A stretch of DNA of 39,186 bases from an uncultured Phocaeicola sp. (GTDB taxonomy: Bacteria; Bacteroidota; Bacteroidia; Bacteroidales; Bacteroidaceae), in NCBI GenBank assembly GCA_948566455.1, contig CAOYQO010000028.1:1-39186 (forward strand). The letters run 5' to 3'. Below the pieces are notes generated by a model. That model worked only from the letters and a program-made list of their open reading frames with translations, was not told the DNA's origin and did not search any database. This document shows, piece after piece, positions 24,476 through 33,338 of this stretch (positions within the stretch are counted from its first letter, which is position 1; each line of letters starts with the position of its first letter). The translations under genes were made by a program, and so were the position numbers.

Positions 24476-25678
24476 ATGTTACGAACAACAAAAAATGAAT
24501 TATTGATCGGATTCACAATCTCGGTGATTCTTTCTCTCTTTGCTAATTTTGCATTGATAATGCAACATTATGAGCTGATAACAAACTCACCGGCCGGTGA
24601 TGTTGCCCTTAAACAGGGAAAAATCGAATTGTGGTTTCCTCTATTATGGCTTTTCTTCTTTTCTTTTGTGCTATTCATTCTTTGCAGATGGATATATCGA
24701 TTAGGAATCAGGAGATTCCATAAAGAAGTGAAGACATTAGGTTTGGCAACCGGAATTTGTCTGCTTGTTGCTTGCGGATTGTACAAGGCATTTCCTTTTA
24801 TACGTAAAAGTGTTATGACACAAATCCATTCAGATTCTTTTTGTGTAACAGAGCAAGCAGTCAGTCTGTCAAGGGTTTGGACCAGCACAACTCCTGCAAT
24901 CGAAAAAAAGGATACGCTTGCAAATACTTCCCCTGACAGAGTTCATAGAGGTGTAATAGGAGCAATGACGGTAACATCCAATTCATACCCGTTAATAATA
25001 GAACATATTTTCATCTTGCTGACAGTTTTGCTAACGATGCTTCTTCTTCATCTTTTTGATAAAAAACAGGAAATGAAGCTGGAATATGAAAAAATAAAAG
25101 TCAAACAACTGCAAAGCTCTTACAATGCACTAATGGGACAGATTAACCCTCATTTCTTTTTCAATTCCCTGAATGGGCTTAATTCTTTGATTCGGGCGGG
25201 AGAACAGGAGAAGACACTTGAATATCTGGAGGGATTATCGAATGTATTCCGATATATTTTACAGAGTAATCATAAGACATTGGTTTCTCTTGATGAGGAA
25301 CTGCAATTTGTTAAGGCTTATACTTACTTGTTGGGGGTAAGATACGAACATAAATTATTCTTCTCTATTCAAGTGGAGGAAACTTATTTGAGAAAAAAGC
25401 TGCCTATTCTTAGCCTGCTTCCTCTGATTGAGAATGCAGTTAAACACAATGTCATCAGTAAACGGCATCCTTTGCAGATTCAGATTTATACTAAATCCGA
25501 CAATTGGCTGGTGATATTAAATTCTATCCGACCGAAGATGGAAGAGCCTGTTGGACACGGGATAGGGCTAAAAAATCTCCGGGAACGTTACCGGATGTTG
25601 ACAGGCAGAAATATACAAATAGCAAATGCCAACGGTTGTTTTGAGGTATTTCTTCCTTTATTGAATGAAGTGGAATGA
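24476..25678 (+). CDS. LytS/YehU-type sensor histidine kinase
   Basis: A 400-residue membrane kinase. Hydrophobic segments lie near 10-30, 55-72, 85-105 and 178-198, with a periplasmic loop (about 108-175) between the last two that would be the sensor. The cytoplasmic part is a PF06580-type His_kinase domain (QLQSSYNALMGQINPHFFFNSLNGLNSLI, phospho-acceptor His226) followed by an ATPase domain with the N box LPLIENAVKHN and the G box HGIGLKNLRERY. Such kinases phosphorylate LytTR regulators, and the next gene is one, overlapping in ATGA. The pair follows the DUF4270/outer-membrane genes and may respond to the envelope state they create. The signal is unknown. Confidence 0.88.
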   Translation: MLRTTKNELLIGFTISVILSLFANFALIMQHYELITNSPAGDVALKQGKIELWFPLLWLFFFSFVLFILCRWIYRLGIRRFHKEVKTLGLATGICLLVACGLYKAFPFIRKSVMTQIHSDSFCVTEQAVSLSRVWTSTTPAIEKKDTLANTSPDRVHRGVIGAMTVTSNSYPLIIEHIFILLTVLLTMLLLHLFDKKQEMKLEYEKIKVKQLQSSYNALMGQINPHFFFNSLNGLNSLIRAGEQEKTLEYLEGLSNVFRYILQSNHKTLVSLDEELQFVKAYTYLLGVRYEHKLFFSIQVEETYLRKKLPILSLLPLIENAVKHNVISKRHPLQIQIYTKSDNWLVILNSIRPKMEEPVGHGIGLKNLRERYRMLTGRNIQIANANGCFEVFLPLLNEVE

Positions 25679-25695
25679 GAAATAATAGCAATAAC

Positions 25696-26460
25696 ATGAA
25701 AGCAATTATTATAGAAGACGAGACAGCAGCGGTAAGTAGTTTGAAAGCTATTCTGCAACAGAATTCAATGGTCGATATCGAAGTGATTGCCGAACTGGAA
25801 ACTATTGAGGATAGTGTGGCATGGTTCCGGTCTTCCGGACAACCGGATATTATTTTCATGGATATTCATCTGGCAGACGGATTGGCATTTAAAATTTTTG
25901 AGCAGGTAAATATTGAAGCCCCTGTCGTGTTTACTACTGCTTATGATGAATATGCTTTACAGGCCTTTCAAGTATGCAGCATCGATTATTTGCTTAAACC
26001 GATAACACTTGCTTCTTTGGAACATGCTTTGAATAAGTTCATGCTCTTTAACCCGATAGAGCGGGAAGAACATATCCGGCGAACGAATGCCGCTATTCGA
26101 AACCGAAACGATGTGAAGAAGTTGCTGATAATGCTTGCCGATAAGTTTTATCCGCTTCCGGTAGAAGACATTTTTTACTTTTATACAGCTAAAGAGAAGG
26201 TAATAGCCTATACTCTTGACGGTAAAAAACATCCGGTAGACCGTACACTGGATATGCTTGGTGAACAGTTGGATAATTGGCTTTTCTTCCGTGCCAATCG
26301 TCAATTTATCATCTCCCGCAAAGCGATTAAGGACGTAGATATCTGGTTGGGTAACAGGCTTTCAGTGAATTTGCTTTTGCCCATCCCGGAACGTATCATT
26401 ATAAGTAAAGTAAAAACGCCTGTATTTAAAAAATGGCTTATGCAAGAGGAGGAGGGTTAA
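25696..26460 (+). CDS. LytTR-family response regulator
   Basis: A 254-residue regulator. The receiver domain (MKAIIIEDETAAVSSL, phospho-acceptor Asp56 in IIFMDIHLADG, the Thr of VVFTTAYDEYA, Lys of YLLKPI) is followed by a LytTR DNA-binding domain (FYPLPVEDIFYFYTAKEKVIAYTLDGKKHPVDRTLDMLGEQLDNWLFFRANRQFIISRKAI). ATG at 25675 is an alternative that would make an ATGA overlap with the kinase stop. I prefer 25696 because receiver domains of this family begin at MKAIIIEDE. It is the cognate partner of the upstream kinase. LytTR sites are usually short direct repeats, and I could not assign one with confidence. Confidence 0.88.
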   Translation: MKAIIIEDETAAVSSLKAILQQNSMVDIEVIAELETIEDSVAWFRSSGQPDIIFMDIHLADGLAFKIFEQVNIEAPVVFTTAYDEYALQAFQVCSIDYLLKPITLASLEHALNKFMLFNPIEREEHIRRTNAAIRNRNDVKKLLIMLADKFYPLPVEDIFYFYTAKEKVIAYTLDGKKHPVDRTLDMLGEQLDNWLFFRANRQFIISRKAIKDVDIWLGNRLSVNLLLPIPERIIISKVKTPVFKKWLMQEEEG

Positions 26461-26590
26461 GTAAGTTCGTTCACCTCCTCTTATTACCTTCCTCACTTGC
26501 GAATTATTCCTATTCATCGGTGTTTAACTTTAGTTAGCAGGTATTTCCCTTTAATTTGTAGTAGATATAAACAACAATAAAAGGAATAGT

Positions 26591-27034
26591 ATGCTTAAAT
26601 GTATCACTTTCGACGGGGATGTTGCTACGCTTGATATGCTAATGGATCATCTGGAGAAAATAGAGAGAGCTTTAACCAAAGTCAATGAGCAATTGTATGC
26701 AAAACGAGCCGGTAAGCCCATTTTCCTTCGTGAAGGAAACCGGATTATTCGTTTACACCCGGATGAAATTCTATATGTGGAAGGGTATGGTGATTATGTA
26801 AGAGTACATCGTACAAATAATAAGCCTCTACTCTCGCAGAATAGTCTGAAAAGTTTTGAAGAGTGTCTTGGAGAAAACGATTTTTGCCGTGTGCATCGTT
26901 CCTATATTGTTTCACTATCTCATATTGAATATATTGAACGGAAAAGAATCCGGATTGGGAGTACCAATACACTTATTCCGGTAAGTGATTCTTATCTACC
27001 TGTTTTAATGGGCAAACTGTGTTTGCAAACATAA
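26591..27034 (+). CDS. Stand-alone LytTR DNA-binding protein
   Basis: A 147-residue protein with no receiver domain. After a helical N-terminal segment (LDMLMDHLEKIERALTKVNEQLYAKRAG, possibly a dimerising coiled coil) it has a complete LytTR domain: PIFLREGNRIIRLHPDEILYVEGYGDYVRVHRTNNKPLLSQNSLKSFEECLGENDFCRVHRSYIVSLSHIEYIERKRIRIG. It lies after the two-component pair and before the secreted TonB-C protein. It could be a phosphorylation-independent regulator or a competitor for the same sites. A weak -7 box (TTAATTTG, 26551-26558) lies upstream, so it may be expressed separately. Confidence 0.82.
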   Translation: MLKCITFDGDVATLDMLMDHLEKIERALTKVNEQLYAKRAGKPIFLREGNRIIRLHPDEILYVEGYGDYVRVHRTNNKPLLSQNSLKSFEECLGENDFCRVHRSYIVSLSHIEYIERKRIRIGSTNTLIPVSDSYLPVLMGKLCLQT

Positions 27035-27044
27035 CTTATCTCCA

Positions 27045-27075
27045 TTGGCTGTGCAGCATTGAGTTTATATATTTG
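27045..27075 (+). promoter_or_regulatory. Promoter of the TonB-C-domain gene
   Basis: A TTGG at 27045-27048 is followed, 19 nt later, by TATATTTG (27068-27075), an exact -7 box. This is a good match to the Bacteroides -33/-7 promoter. The gene starts at 27102. Confidence 0.6.
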
Positions 27076-27101
27076 AATAATTACATTAAAAAAATGACAA
27101 A

Positions 27102-27875
27102 ATGAAAAAGAAGAAATCAGAAATGAGCGGATTAGTATTATTACTATTCTCAACTCTTACATTAATTTGTGGAACTACTACATCTGTCAAGGCACAAAGC
27201 TCTGATAATAAAAAAGAGATTGGAGTATCGAAAACTATAGGTAAAGAGGATAATATGGTTATTATTTCTCAAGCAGCTTTCGATTCACAGGCTTGTAGTA
27301 CTCTTGGTTCTCCAACCGGTATGCAGGCTATGTTTGCTTTTCTGAAGAAGAATATTAACTATTCCTCAAAAGCGATCGAAGAAAAGATAGAAGGGGATGT
27401 GACAATCGATTTTACTGTGACCTCAAAAGGTGCGGTAGCCAATAGTCGGATAACGAAAGGACTTCATCCCGATATAGATAAGGAAGTACTTGGGACTGTA
27501 AAAAGGATGCCAGTATTGGAGCTTTCAGAAAAAGACGGGCAGAAATTTGATTCGGATTACAAAATTACGATGAATTTTGCTTTACCGGATGGTATATCAC
27601 TGACAAAACCTACGATGTCAATAAAGGAAGTGGAAACGGAGAATTTGAAGATGACTGCCATGGAAGAGGAAAAAGGGAAGAAAGAGAAAAGTGGTACTGT
27701 AATTGTTTCTACGGCATCGGTTACGCATACAGAACCGAAGAATTTGGAAGCGACTACAACCGAATGCAAATCAGGTAGTTATATTATAACTACTCGTGAC
27801 TCATCTGGTATAAAAAAAGATGCGGTTCCAACAAAGCAGGTAATTATAATGACTAAAGATGAATATGTTAAATAG
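27102..27875 (+). CDS. Secreted TonB C-terminal-domain protein
   Basis: A 257-residue protein with an N-terminal signal or anchor (SGLVLLLFSTLTLICGTTTSVKAQ). A TonB_C-like domain occupies about 85-165: FLKKNINYSSKAIEEKIEGDVTIDFTVTSKGAVANSRITKGLHPDIDKEVLGTVKRMPVLEL, with YKITMNFALPDG. The C-terminal 90 residues are charged and Thr/Lys-rich with no recognised domain. Unlike true TonB it has no proline-rich spanning segment, so it is more likely a periplasmic protein using this fold for partner binding. Its own promoter lies upstream and a terminator follows at 28025. It may be the output of the preceding LytTR regulators; this is inference. Confidence 0.72.
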   Translation: MKKKKSEMSGLVLLLFSTLTLICGTTTSVKAQSSDNKKEIGVSKTIGKEDNMVIISQAAFDSQACSTLGSPTGMQAMFAFLKKNINYSSKAIEEKIEGDVTIDFTVTSKGAVANSRITKGLHPDIDKEVLGTVKRMPVLELSEKDGQKFDSDYKITMNFALPDGISLTKPTMSIKEVETENLKMTAMEEEKGKKEKSGTVIVSTASVTHTEPKNLEATTTECKSGSYIITTRDSSGIKKDAVPTKQVIIMTKDEYVK

Positions 27876-28024
27876 CTAAAAACGAGATATTTATACATAA
27901 ATTTATTTCATAGAAGTTAAACAGTACCACAGTAAAATGATATAAACAGTTCCCAATTATATAGTGAAAGACTATATATGGTTTATTTGGAAAAAGGAAT
28001 ATCACTCAACTGAGAAATGGACAA

Positions 28025-28065
28025 GAGACTGACCGAATTTTTATTTTTCGGTTGGTCTCATTTTT
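28025..28065 (+). terminator. Rho-independent terminator closing the cargo
   Basis: A 13-bp stem GAGACTGACCGAA/TTCGGTTGGTCTC (28025-28037 with 28047-28059, two wobble pairs), 9-nt loop, tail ATTTTT. It lies about 150 nt after the TonB-C gene. The stretch 27876-28024 shows no gene. Confidence 0.8.
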
Positions 28066-28128
28066 CCCGGAAACGCGATGATGTTATATTCAATGAGGAT
28101 TAAATGTTGGCAATGAATAAATTCATAT

Positions 28129-28983
28129 ATGAATATGAAGTGTAACCAGAAATATAATTTGTGTGATGAAAATCCTACAGATTGCCATTTTGAACTGAAA
28201 ACTTTTGTACAAGGAACTACAGCCCATAATGACGATTCGAACATTAATTATCTTATTTATTGTCAAAGTGGGCATGCCAGAATATTGAGTAGCTTTTTCT
28301 ATAATGAAATACTTTCTGCGGGAGAAATTATGTTTATTTCCCGCCAAAGTGAATGTAGTGGCATAGCCCTGAGTGATATTACGGTCTTGGTGCATAAGTT
28401 CAACAATACAATCTGTCAGAGTGAAAAATGTATTCTTAACTACCTCTATTCTCATCGGTACATTCAATCCAAAATCTATTGTTGCAAGCTGATTGTTCCA
28501 GAGTCCTTACAAATCTTGATGAACGGAATTATTTCCTATATTACGGATGAAACGTATGATTCCGAATTGTGGTATATAAAGCACAAAGAACTGATATGGG
28601 GATTCACGCGCTATTACGGTGCGGAAGAGTTGCGTTCGTTCTTTCACCCGATGACCGGTGAGCAAGTGCCGTTTCGAAGTCTTGTGACAACACACTACCG
28701 CAAAGCCAACAATACGGCAGAGTTGGCGGAGCTGTGCGGCTACGGGGTGCATACTTTTCGCCGGATATTTAAGAACGAGTTTGGAACTTCCGTTTATCAA
28801 TGGTTGATTCAAAAGCGGGCAGAACATATTAAATATCGCTTGTCAATGTCTTATATCTCTCTTTCGGACATTATCGACGAGTTCAATTTCTCTTCTGCGC
28901 AACATTTCAACAGTTTCTGTAAGCAATATCTGGGTGATACCCCGGGTAATTTGCGAAAAGAGAACAACACTTCTACGAAATGA
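28129..28983 (+). CDS. AraC-family transcription regulator
   Basis: A 284-residue regulator. The N-terminal half resembles a cupin-like ligand-binding region (INYLIYCQSGHARILSSFFYNEILSAGEIMFISRQSE). The C-terminal AraC-type double HTH is clear: LAELCGYGVHTFRRIFKNEFGTSVYQWLIQKRAEHIKYRLSMSYISLSDIIDEFNFSSAQHFNSFCKQYLGDTPGNLRK. It lies 100 nt upstream of rteC in the same direction. In CTnDOT the two-component RteAB system controls rteC; that system is absent here, so this regulator is a candidate replacement. ATG at 28135 is an alternative start. Confidence 0.85.
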   Translation: MNMKCNQKYNLCDENPTDCHFELKTFVQGTTAHNDDSNINYLIYCQSGHARILSSFFYNEILSAGEIMFISRQSECSGIALSDITVLVHKFNNTICQSEKCILNYLYSHRYIQSKIYCCKLIVPESLQILMNGIISYITDETYDSELWYIKHKELIWGFTRYYGAEELRSFFHPMTGEQVPFRSLVTTHYRKANNTAELAELCGYGVHTFRRIFKNEFGTSVYQWLIQKRAEHIKYRLSMSYISLSDIIDEFNFSSAQHFNSFCKQYLGDTPGNLRKENNTSTK

Positions 28984-29050
28984 GACATCCATGGTCATTT
29001 TCTGTTAGTATATGACAAATTTATATGATAAGCTATCGCATTGATATTCG

Positions 29051-29058
29051 TAACTTTG
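29051..29058 (+). promoter_or_regulatory. Promoter -7 box of rteC
   Basis: TAACTTTG is an exact TAnnTTTG match, 26 nt before the rteC ATG. No TTTG is seen around -33, which suits an activated promoter. Confidence 0.6.
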
Positions 29059-29083
29059 CGACTGAAATCAAAGAGAATGTTTA

Positions 29084-29947
29084 ATGCAAATAAAATGTGA
29101 AGAAATGATACGGGAAATGGATAACCGGATAGCTGCCATCGACCTGAACGGGAATCATATTATCAGGGATTGTAAAACAATGCTTATTTTCCTGAAAGAA
29201 AAGCTGACCGAATTGAAAGGATTTGTTCAAACCCAACCTTTTGGGAATGACACTGACGAAATCGCCTTTTTCAAGCAATATAAACCGAGGATTCTGGGAC
29301 CCTTGTTTTATTTTCACCATATCCTGCGTATTGAGAGCCAACGCCCTTTGGATGAAAAGGAACTGGATGATTACTACGAAAAACAACAGGAGGAACAAAA
29401 GATGTTTTTCGACCGCCATGTGGCGTTTTTCCAATACTACCGCAGTGGGGCTACCTATATGGACAACTACTATTTCCTGCGTGGAAGGCAAGGGAACGCG
29501 ATTGATGTCGATGTTTGCCAATTCAACGATGACTTGGAGTTCTCAACGGGATATGACCATCTTGTCGCCCGTATCATGGCAATGGAGATGTTGTACGCCT
29601 TCTTATCAGTGAAACGTACTTACCTGCAAAATGGTAATGAAGATATGTGTGCTGAACTATTGAAGGTTAAAGGCTCCTATCAATGGACGGGGAGTGCCAT
29701 TGAATTGGTGGAAATGGTGTACGGACTTAGTGAAATGGGCAGTATCAACAACGGGGAAACCCCGATACATGAGTTAGCGGCATTTGTCGGTACGTTGTTA
29801 GGGGTGGACATCCGGGATTGTTACAGTGCCTATACCGATATGAAGCGGCGCAAGAACGAAAGCCGCACTTATTTTTTAGACAAGATGCGGGAACGGCTGA
29901 ACAAACGGATGGAGCAGGATGATGAGAAAGAACGGAAGCGGAAATAA
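29084..29947 (+). CDS. rteC: RteC, regulator of ICE excision
   Basis: A 287-residue RteC-family protein, recognisable from IFLKEKLTELKGFVQTQPFGNDTDEIAFFKQYKPRILGPLFYFHHILRIESQRP, then FFDRHVAFFQYYRSGATYMDNYYFLRG, a C-terminal KGSYQWTGSAIELVEMVYGLSEMGSINNGETPIHELAAFVGTLLGVDIRDCYSAYTDMKRRK segment with the DNA-binding winged helix, and a basic tail. In CTnDOT, RteC activates the xis2c-xis2d-orf3-exc operon. The inverted repeat at 7223-7238 is the likely target here. It is longer than CTnDOT RteC (217 residues), with more N-terminal sequence. It has its own promoter and is closed by the strong terminator at 29964. Confidence 0.88.
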   Translation: MQIKCEEMIREMDNRIAAIDLNGNHIIRDCKTMLIFLKEKLTELKGFVQTQPFGNDTDEIAFFKQYKPRILGPLFYFHHILRIESQRPLDEKELDDYYEKQQEEQKMFFDRHVAFFQYYRSGATYMDNYYFLRGRQGNAIDVDVCQFNDDLEFSTGYDHLVARIMAMEMLYAFLSVKRTYLQNGNEDMCAELLKVKGSYQWTGSAIELVEMVYGLSEMGSINNGETPIHELAAFVGTLLGVDIRDCYSAYTDMKRRKNESRTYFLDKMRERLNKRMEQDDEKERKRK

Positions 29948-29963
29948 CATCTATATAGCAAAT

Positions 29964-30001
29964 AACGGCAGTAATTTTTGAAGTTACTGCCGTTGTTGTT
30001 T
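29964..30001 (+). terminator. Rho-independent terminator after rteC
   Basis: Perfect 11-bp stem AACGGCAGTAA/TTACTGCCGTT (29964-29974 with 29984-29994), 9-nt loop, tail GTTGTTTTT. It separates rteC from the convergent mob operon. Confidence 0.9.
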
Positions 30002-30030
30002 TTATACATTATTATATATAGGGAATGGAA

Positions 30031-32043
30031 TTATCCTTTCTGCTGCAACAGGTGCGAGAGTTCCGGATCGTCGGCTATGCGCTGCAACTCATCCGAAACG
30101 ATTTGCTTCACCTCCGCTTTGATGCGGTTGTAGTTCTCCTGTATCTGCTCCTTCATCCGGTCGTTTCCGTTTTCATCGGTGAAGTCGGTAATGATGGGAA
30201 TTTTCTTGTAAGCGGCCTCCTCCCTCTTCACCTTGTCGGCATCCACCACAATTTCGGCATGGAAGATTTTTTGCTCGATACGTTCGGTGAAGTTATCCGA
30301 TACGGAGCCGACAAACATACCCTGCGTCAAACCGGAAATCTTGCTTGGCGGGATAAGTGAATCCATCTGCGTATTGATGGAGGTGGACTTGTCGTTGCGG
30401 TTGATGGTGATACTCTGCCGTTTCTGCAACACTTTGCCAAAGCGTTCACTCAACGTCTTGGCAGTTTCACCCACTACCTGCCCGGAGAATATATTACCGA
30501 CGGTATTCATCACGACCTTCGCCTCCTTGTCCCCATAATCGCGTACCAACTGCGAGAAGTCCTGAAAGCCCAGACAGACCGCCACTTTGTTGGAACGGGC
30601 GGTTGCAATCAGGTTATCTAATCCTTTGAAATAGATGGTGGGCAGCTCGTCGATAATCACAGAAGATTTGAGCATCCCTTTCTTGTTAATGAGCTTTACG
30701 ATGCGGGAATTGTACAAGCCCAAAGCCGCACCGTATATGTTCTGGCGGTCGGGGTTGTTGCCGACACAGAGGATTTTAGGCTCCTGCGGATTGTTGATGT
30801 CCAAAGTAAACTCACTATCCGACATCACCCAATAGAGTTGCGGAGAAATCATTCTGGAAAGCGGGATTTTGGCGGATGCAATCTGCCCCTGCAACTGCTC
30901 AGCCGCTCCACCGAGCCATGCATCCATGAAAGGGCTGAGATAGTTTTCGAGTTCCGGGTATGAGGTCAGAACCGGGAAAATATCTTCGTACCGGCGGTTC
31001 AACAGTTCGATGGCATGGGGAAACGTGCAGTATTTACCGCCCTGATAAATCCGCAAGTACCAGATGATGGCGGCGAACAGGATAATCGGTGATTCCACAA
31101 AGAAGTCGCCCTGCTTCTGCACCCATGATTTATTGAGGTTGAGCATGATGGTGTACGCTGATTCGTAAGCGTCTGTAATATCCTCCATGAAATCCGGATG
31201 AATGGGATTGCAGCGGTGCGAACGACGGGGATCGTCAAAGTTGATGACATAGAATTTTGGCTTTACCGTATAGCCGTCCTGATTGTTAATCAGATGGTTG
31301 TAGGCAATTGTGGATAGGTCGGGAAACTTGAAGTCGTAAATATATTGACTGAATCCCTTTTCAATCTGCTGTTTGATATAGTTGTTTACCACGGCGTATG
31401 ACTTCCCGCTGCCCGGAGTTCCTAACACGATGGACGCACGAAAAACGTTTACAACGTTAATCCAGCCATCGTTCCATTTCTTTTTGTAATAGAAACGTGT
31501 CGGTAAATTCACGGAATACTCGTTCTCAATGAGCCTTGTTTCCTGCTGGAAGGATTCGTTTTCCGTATTGAACACGTCGTCCATGAGGTTGTTCTTCAAA
31601 AGGCGGCTTATGTACAGCCCCGACATCAGGAGGCAGATATAGCCGACCGCCATCGTGAAAATATAGATAGCGGTATTCGCCTCTATGCCCAATGGCAGCG
31701 ACAATATCCACCAGTTCAGAAAGAAGAACACGAAACCCACGCCCATGAACGTCCAGATTTTCGTCCATGTGATTTTTTCCTCCTTCACGCCCGACGTACC
31801 CAAACAGGACAGTCCAAGTAACAGGACGGTGAACAGCTTGGTGTAAATGATACAGCCGAACAGCCCCGCCGTGCGGTGGAAGTTCATCAGGATTTTATCA
31901 ACCACCCCAATATTTACTCCCCATAAGCGGATAGCCTCGTAACAATACCAATAGATATTGATTACCACAAATAATATACTCACGGCACGCAGAAAATCCA
32001 TGATTTTCGCCAATGCCCTCAAATCGTCTTCTTGTTGTGACAT
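30031..32043 (-). CDS. mobC: MobC, VirD4/TraG-type coupling ATPase
   Basis: A 670-residue type IV coupling protein. Four membrane segments occupy the N-terminal about 150 residues (ILFVVINIYWYCYEAI, YTKLFTVLLLGL, MGVGFVFFFLNWWIL, IYIFTMAVGYICLLM). The cytoplasmic ATPase has Walker A VLGTPGSGKSYAVVN (about 205-215) and Walker B-like SSVIIDELPTIYF, then SNKVAVCLGFQDFSQLVRDYG. It should dock the relaxase-DNA complex to the mating channel. It is the last gene of the leftward mobA-mobB-mobC operon, 26 nt after mobB. The 670-residue length is usual for Bacteroides elements. Confidence 0.92.
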   Translation of the reverse strand: MSQQEDDLRALAKIMDFLRAVSILFVVINIYWYCYEAIRLWGVNIGVVDKILMNFHRTAGLFGCIIYTKLFTVLLLGLSCLGTSGVKEEKITWTKIWTFMGVGFVFFFLNWWILSLPLGIEANTAIYIFTMAVGYICLLMSGLYISRLLKNNLMDDVFNTENESFQQETRLIENEYSVNLPTRFYYKKKWNDGWINVVNVFRASIVLGTPGSGKSYAVVNNYIKQQIEKGFSQYIYDFKFPDLSTIAYNHLINNQDGYTVKPKFYVINFDDPRRSHRCNPIHPDFMEDITDAYESAYTIMLNLNKSWVQKQGDFFVESPIILFAAIIWYLRIYQGGKYCTFPHAIELLNRRYEDIFPVLTSYPELENYLSPFMDAWLGGAAEQLQGQIASAKIPLSRMISPQLYWVMSDSEFTLDINNPQEPKILCVGNNPDRQNIYGAALGLYNSRIVKLINKKGMLKSSVIIDELPTIYFKGLDNLIATARSNKVAVCLGFQDFSQLVRDYGDKEAKVVMNTVGNIFSGQVVGETAKTLSERFGKVLQKRQSITINRNDKSTSINTQMDSLIPPSKISGLTQGMFVGSVSDNFTERIEQKIFHAEIVVDADKVKREEAAYKKIPIITDFTDENGNDRMKEQIQENYNRIKAEVKQIVSDELQRIADDPELSHLLQQKG

Positions 32044-32069
32044 ACTGATTTTACTTTAAAATTCTACAA

Positions 32070-33338
32070 TTAAATACCCCTGCCTTTTCTCTTTTTCTTC
32101 TTCCGCTGCATCTTCCGGCGGAACGCTTCTTCCTCCGGATCAGTACCGGGTACGATGGACAGGTCGAACATACCTCCGGTTACAGAGTCCTCACCGGGTT
32201 CATGGACTTGTTTCGTGAACGGCACAAACGGTTCACGCTCTCCGGTATGTTGTGACGGGTCGGTAGTACCTATTCCCGTCGGTATAGGGCTGCTTGCTGC
32301 AACCACCCATTCCTGTAAAGCATTTGCGGAGAGTTCCTTGCCCATGCGTGAGCCGTTCAGCACGCAACCGGTGTTGTGGTCGATAAAGGTCGCACCGTAG
32401 ATTCTGCCCGTATCGGTTTCCCGAAATACTGTATTTATCCCTTTGGATTCCAACACTCGTATAAGTTCATCCTTGCCGGATGCTTGTCGGAGTGTAGCGA
32501 GAATGGTAGCCTTTGTCCGCCCTGCAAGCTCCTTTTCCTTTATTTCGGTTCGGGAGACGGCGCACCGGTTATCAAAGGCTTCATATCCGGCATACTTTCC
32601 GAAGCGGGAGGCTTTCAGCGGATTGCCGGTCTTGTTTCCCGCATCATCGGTCGCCGAATAGACAAAACCCCTGTATTCCCTGCCGTGTACCTCTCCCCGT
32701 GCTTCTTCTACGGTGATATTGTAGAGGGACAGCAAAGCACGGTATTCACCGAGCGATTGGAAACGGTAGGTTTCCGAGAGGGCTTTCAGCACGTTTCCGA
32801 CTTGGCGTTTCACATTCCCCTCGGATACGTCCACTTTGCGGAGTGCCCCTTGTTCCAACCGCTGTTTGCTGTTTCCAGACGGATGCAATCCATACTTCTT
32901 TTCCAGTGCATTGGTAGCCCGTTTGCTCCGGCGGTGGATGTAGTCATTGTTGAGCCGCTTACCGTCCTCACCCACACGTATGGAAACGATATGCAGGTGG
33001 TGGCGGTCGATGTCCTCGTGCTTAAATACGATATAGGGCTGATTGCCGTAACCGATTTTATCCATGTATTCCCGTGCGATGTCGGCAAGCTCCGTATCGG
33101 TCAGCTTATCGTCGGGATGCGGGTTCAGTGAGATGTGGATAACCGGTTTCTCGGTACGCATACGGGCAGGAAGATACCTTTCAAAATCTGCTGTGGCACG
33201 GGCAATGTCCACCGTTCCCGTACCGTTATCAAGGATTTTGTTGGAGGCAAGCAGCTTGCCTTCGCCCTCGTTCACCTTCTGCCCGTTGTATGCCAACGCA
33301 CCGTACAGGGAGTTTCCTACATTGATGTTCGCAACCAT
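32070..33338 (-). CDS. mobB: MobB relaxase
   Basis: A 422-residue relaxase/mobilization nuclease. The metal-binding histidine cluster is FKHEDIDRHHLHIVSIRV (about 103-120), and upstream are MVANINVGNSLYGALAYNGQKVNEGEGKLL and HISLNPHPDDKLTD. The C-terminal part (about 250-422) ends in a very basic tail (RRKMQRKKKKRKGRG). It should nick oriT in the adjacent region and lead the strand into the recipient. Its start overlaps the end of mobA by 22 nt. Confidence 0.92.
   Translation of the reverse strand: MVANINVGNSLYGALAYNGQKVNEGEGKLLASNKILDNGTGTVDIARATADFERYLPARMRTEKPVIHISLNPHPDDKLTDTELADIAREYMDKIGYGNQPYIVFKHEDIDRHHLHIVSIRVGEDGKRLNNDYIHRRSKRATNALEKKYGLHPSGNSKQRLEQGALRKVDVSEGNVKRQVGNVLKALSETYRFQSLGEYRALLSLYNITVEEARGEVHGREYRGFVYSATDDAGNKTGNPLKASRFGKYAGYEAFDNRCAVSRTEIKEKELAGRTKATILATLRQASGKDELIRVLESKGINTVFRETDTGRIYGATFIDHNTGCVLNGSRMGKELSANALQEWVVAASSPIPTGIGTTDPSQHTGEREPFVPFTKQVHEPGEDSVTGGMFDLSIVPGTDPEEEAFRRKMQRKKKKRKGRGI

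Noticed and set aside
26440..26500. GAGGAGG/CCTCCTC inverted repeat at the response-regulator stop as a terminator
   Set aside because: The loop is over 20 nt and no T-run follows, so an intrinsic terminator is not supported.
32376..33131. 251-codon plus-strand ORF opposite mobB
   Set aside because: It is a shadow of the relaxase gene on the other strand, without domains.
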